NCBI RefSeq assembly: GCF_023242365.1
Contig: NZ_JALLIX010000012.1
Location: 62,001-126,000, forward strand
Origin: Pseudomonas sp. MWU13-2100
GTDB taxonomy: Bacteria > Pseudomonadota > Gammaproteobacteria > Pseudomonadales > Pseudomonadaceae
DNA: 64,000 bases
Direction: 5' to 3'
Under the pieces are notes generated by a model. That model searched no databases. It saw only the letters and a list, made by a program, of their open reading frames with translations, and was not told the origin of the DNA. Within the stretch, counting starts at the first letter, position 1; every line of letters begins with the position of its first letter. Of this stretch, positions 62,772 to 64,000 are shown piece after piece. Position numbers and translations under genes: made by a program.

Positions 62772-64000
62772 TCATTCGGGCAAGAGGAAGATCTGGTTGC
62801 CGATGACCCGCAGGCTGACAACCTGAAAGGGGTGTTCGATATTGACGCTCACCGGTACCGCGCCCTTGACACCCGACAGCAACAATTTATGCGCGCCGGG
62901 CTTGAGGCGCAGACGTACGACCAGGGTGTTGTCCGGCAAGGTGCGCCAGGTGCGGGTGTCGGAGTCGCCGGTGAAACCCTGGTAAACCGACGAAGCCTTG
63001 GCCGGCTTGCGTTTGTTCTCCTTGGCCTGCAGTTCGGCATTGAAGCGAACGCTCGCAAGGGCGAAGTTGATGATCGCGGGCATGTCGTCGTGCAGGGTGC
63101 GCAATGACATGTGGGTCGTACTGTTGAGCAAGGTCAGCGACTGTGGTTTGCCATCCACGCTGATCTGCTTGAGGGGCGTTGTCGACTTGTCGGCTACCAG
63201 CACCGGAAAAGGTTGGTTCACGGTGATCACCTGGCCGTCCTCGGTTTGCACCTGGATGGGCACGCGCAGCGAAACGAGTGCCGGGGCCAGGCCGGTCTGG
63301 ACGATGATCAGCACGTCGCTGTCAGGGGAGGTGTCGGCGGGCTTGCCCAGATTGGACAGGGCTTTTTCCAGCAGCAGTGTATTGGGCCGCAATTCGATGG
63401 CCTGGCGATAGCCCGGCGCGGCGAGGTCGCGTTCGCCCAGGGCTTCATAGACGAAGCCGGCGAGGTAATGGCTGAACGCACTCTGGTAGCCGTTTTTCAG
63501 GGCAATGACCTGGGGCGAGTCGAGGGTGGTCACCGGGTAACCCTGCAGGTCCTTGTAGCGTAGCTTGATGCCTTTGGCCTTGGCCTGGTCTTCGACCGCC
63601 AGGTATTGCTTGTCGCGCTGGGTGGCGATCAGGGCCTCGCGCTCGTGGCTTTTCTTGATATCGACGCGGGCGCCGTCGAAGTCGTTTTGGGCCAGCTGGT
63701 TGAGGGCCATTTGCGTGGTCAGCATGACCTTCTCGTAGTCATAGCCCTCGTAGCGATGAAACTTGTCGCCGATGAGTCCGATGCCGAGGATCTGGTCGAG
63801 CCCCAGGTTTTTCAGGGTGGCGACGACCTGCGTCCCTTCTTCGTACTGGGACACCTGTTGGTCTGCCGTGCGCCAGGCGTCCTGGCTGCGGGACAGATCG
63901 CCCTTGAGCCGCAGCAGTTCGCCTTTTTCCAGGGAATAGAGCAGGTCCTTGTCGTCCCAGGGGTTGTGTTGCTCCAGCAACTGCAGCGCGCCATCGACGT
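62772..64000 (-). CDS. Second COG3014 family protein, N-terminus outside window
   Basis: The frame is open to the window edge (409 codons visible); an internal Met at 63980 is not the true start, because the preceding VDGALQLLEQ aligns with VDGALTLLEK of the neighbouring paralogue. The same blocks recur, for example YEGYDYEKVMLTTQMALNQL, YKDLQGYPV, QSAFSHYLAGFVYEA and GYRQAIELRPNT, and the C-terminus ends in FQVVSLRVIGNQIFLLPE. This copy has extra residues around the DQILGIGLIGDKF segment. By analogy it should have a lipoprotein signal just beyond the edge. Confidence 0.88.
   Translation of the reverse strand, partial: VDGALQLLEQHNPWDDKDLLYSLEKGELLRLKGDLSRSQDAWRTADQQVSQYEEGTQVVATLKNLGLDQILGIGLIGDKFHRYEGYDYEKVMLTTQMALNQLAQNDFDGARVDIKKSHEREALIATQRDKQYLAVEDQAKAKGIKLRYKDLQGYPVTTLDSPQVIALKNGYQSAFSHYLAGFVYEALGERDLAAPGYRQAIELRPNTLLLEKALSNLGKPADTSPDSDVLIIVQTGLAPALVSLRVPIQVQTEDGQVITVNQPFPVLVADKSTTPLKQISVDGKPQSLTLLNSTTHMSLRTLHDDMPAIINFALASVRFNAELQAKENKRKPAKASSVYQGFTGDSDTRTWRTLPDNTLVVRLRLKPGAHKLLLSGVKGAVPVSVNIEHPFQVVSLRVIGNQIFLLPE

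Overview
The window is a chromosomal segment of a fluorescent Pseudomonas, most likely from the P. fluorescens species complex. The evidence is the high G+C coding style, numerous REP-type palindromes between genes, and a run of genus-typical genes: kauB, the dadR/dadA/ridA/dadX cluster, pauR, cytochrome c5, rep, glnK-amtB, sutA, lysA-dapF-xerC, class I cyaA, argH, algZ-algR, hemCDXY, dsbB, algQ and algP. As far as I recall, this order follows the P. aeruginosa PAO1 arrangement read backwards, so most of the window is conserved backbone.

Layout. 1-15.5 kb is mainly amine and amino-acid catabolism: a cut-off putative metallopeptidase, a cupin protein, the aldehyde dehydrogenase KauB, an MFS pump, a phospholipase D-like lipoprotein, a MocR regulator divergent from a DUF1127 gene, the D-alanine cluster with its Lrp-type regulator, PauR, cytochrome c5 and an acetyl-CoA hydrolase family enzyme. 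15.5-27.7 kb holds xpt, the Rep helicase, a GGDEF/EAL protein, a MATE pump, a LysR regulator, a chemoreceptor, a periplasmic aldose-epimerase-like protein and the ComM/YifB ATPase. 27.7-30.4 kb is the only clearly accessory stretch. It lies between comM and ubiK and carries a 'mobile mystery' A/B pair (HTH regulator plus Fic protein) with a palindromic operator, a diverged pair of about 79-bp direct repeats, and an orphan lipoprotein.

30.4-33.9 kb contains ubiK, the nitrogen-control pair glnK-amtB with a recognisable sigma-54 promoter and NtrC-like site, yjbQ and sutA. 34.1-38.7 kb is one leftward operon, lptM-lysA-dapF-DUF484-xerC-yigB. It is followed by cyaY, a DUF1289 gene, rnk behind an attenuator-like leader, and cyaA. 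44-58.4 kb holds a GST, argH, the alginate/virulence regulators algZ-algR, the haem operon hemC-hemD-hemX-hemY, dsbB, algQ, an FKBP isomerase, the histone-H1-like algP and an ABC-F ATPase.

59.4-64 kb is a leftward cluster of five predicted exported envelope proteins: two tandem COG3014 paralogues, a YcfL-like lipoprotein, an LpoB-family lipoprotein and a CsgG/LpoB-fold protein. This is the least understood multi-gene unit here. No tRNA, rRNA, CRISPR array, complete insertion sequence or integrase was seen.
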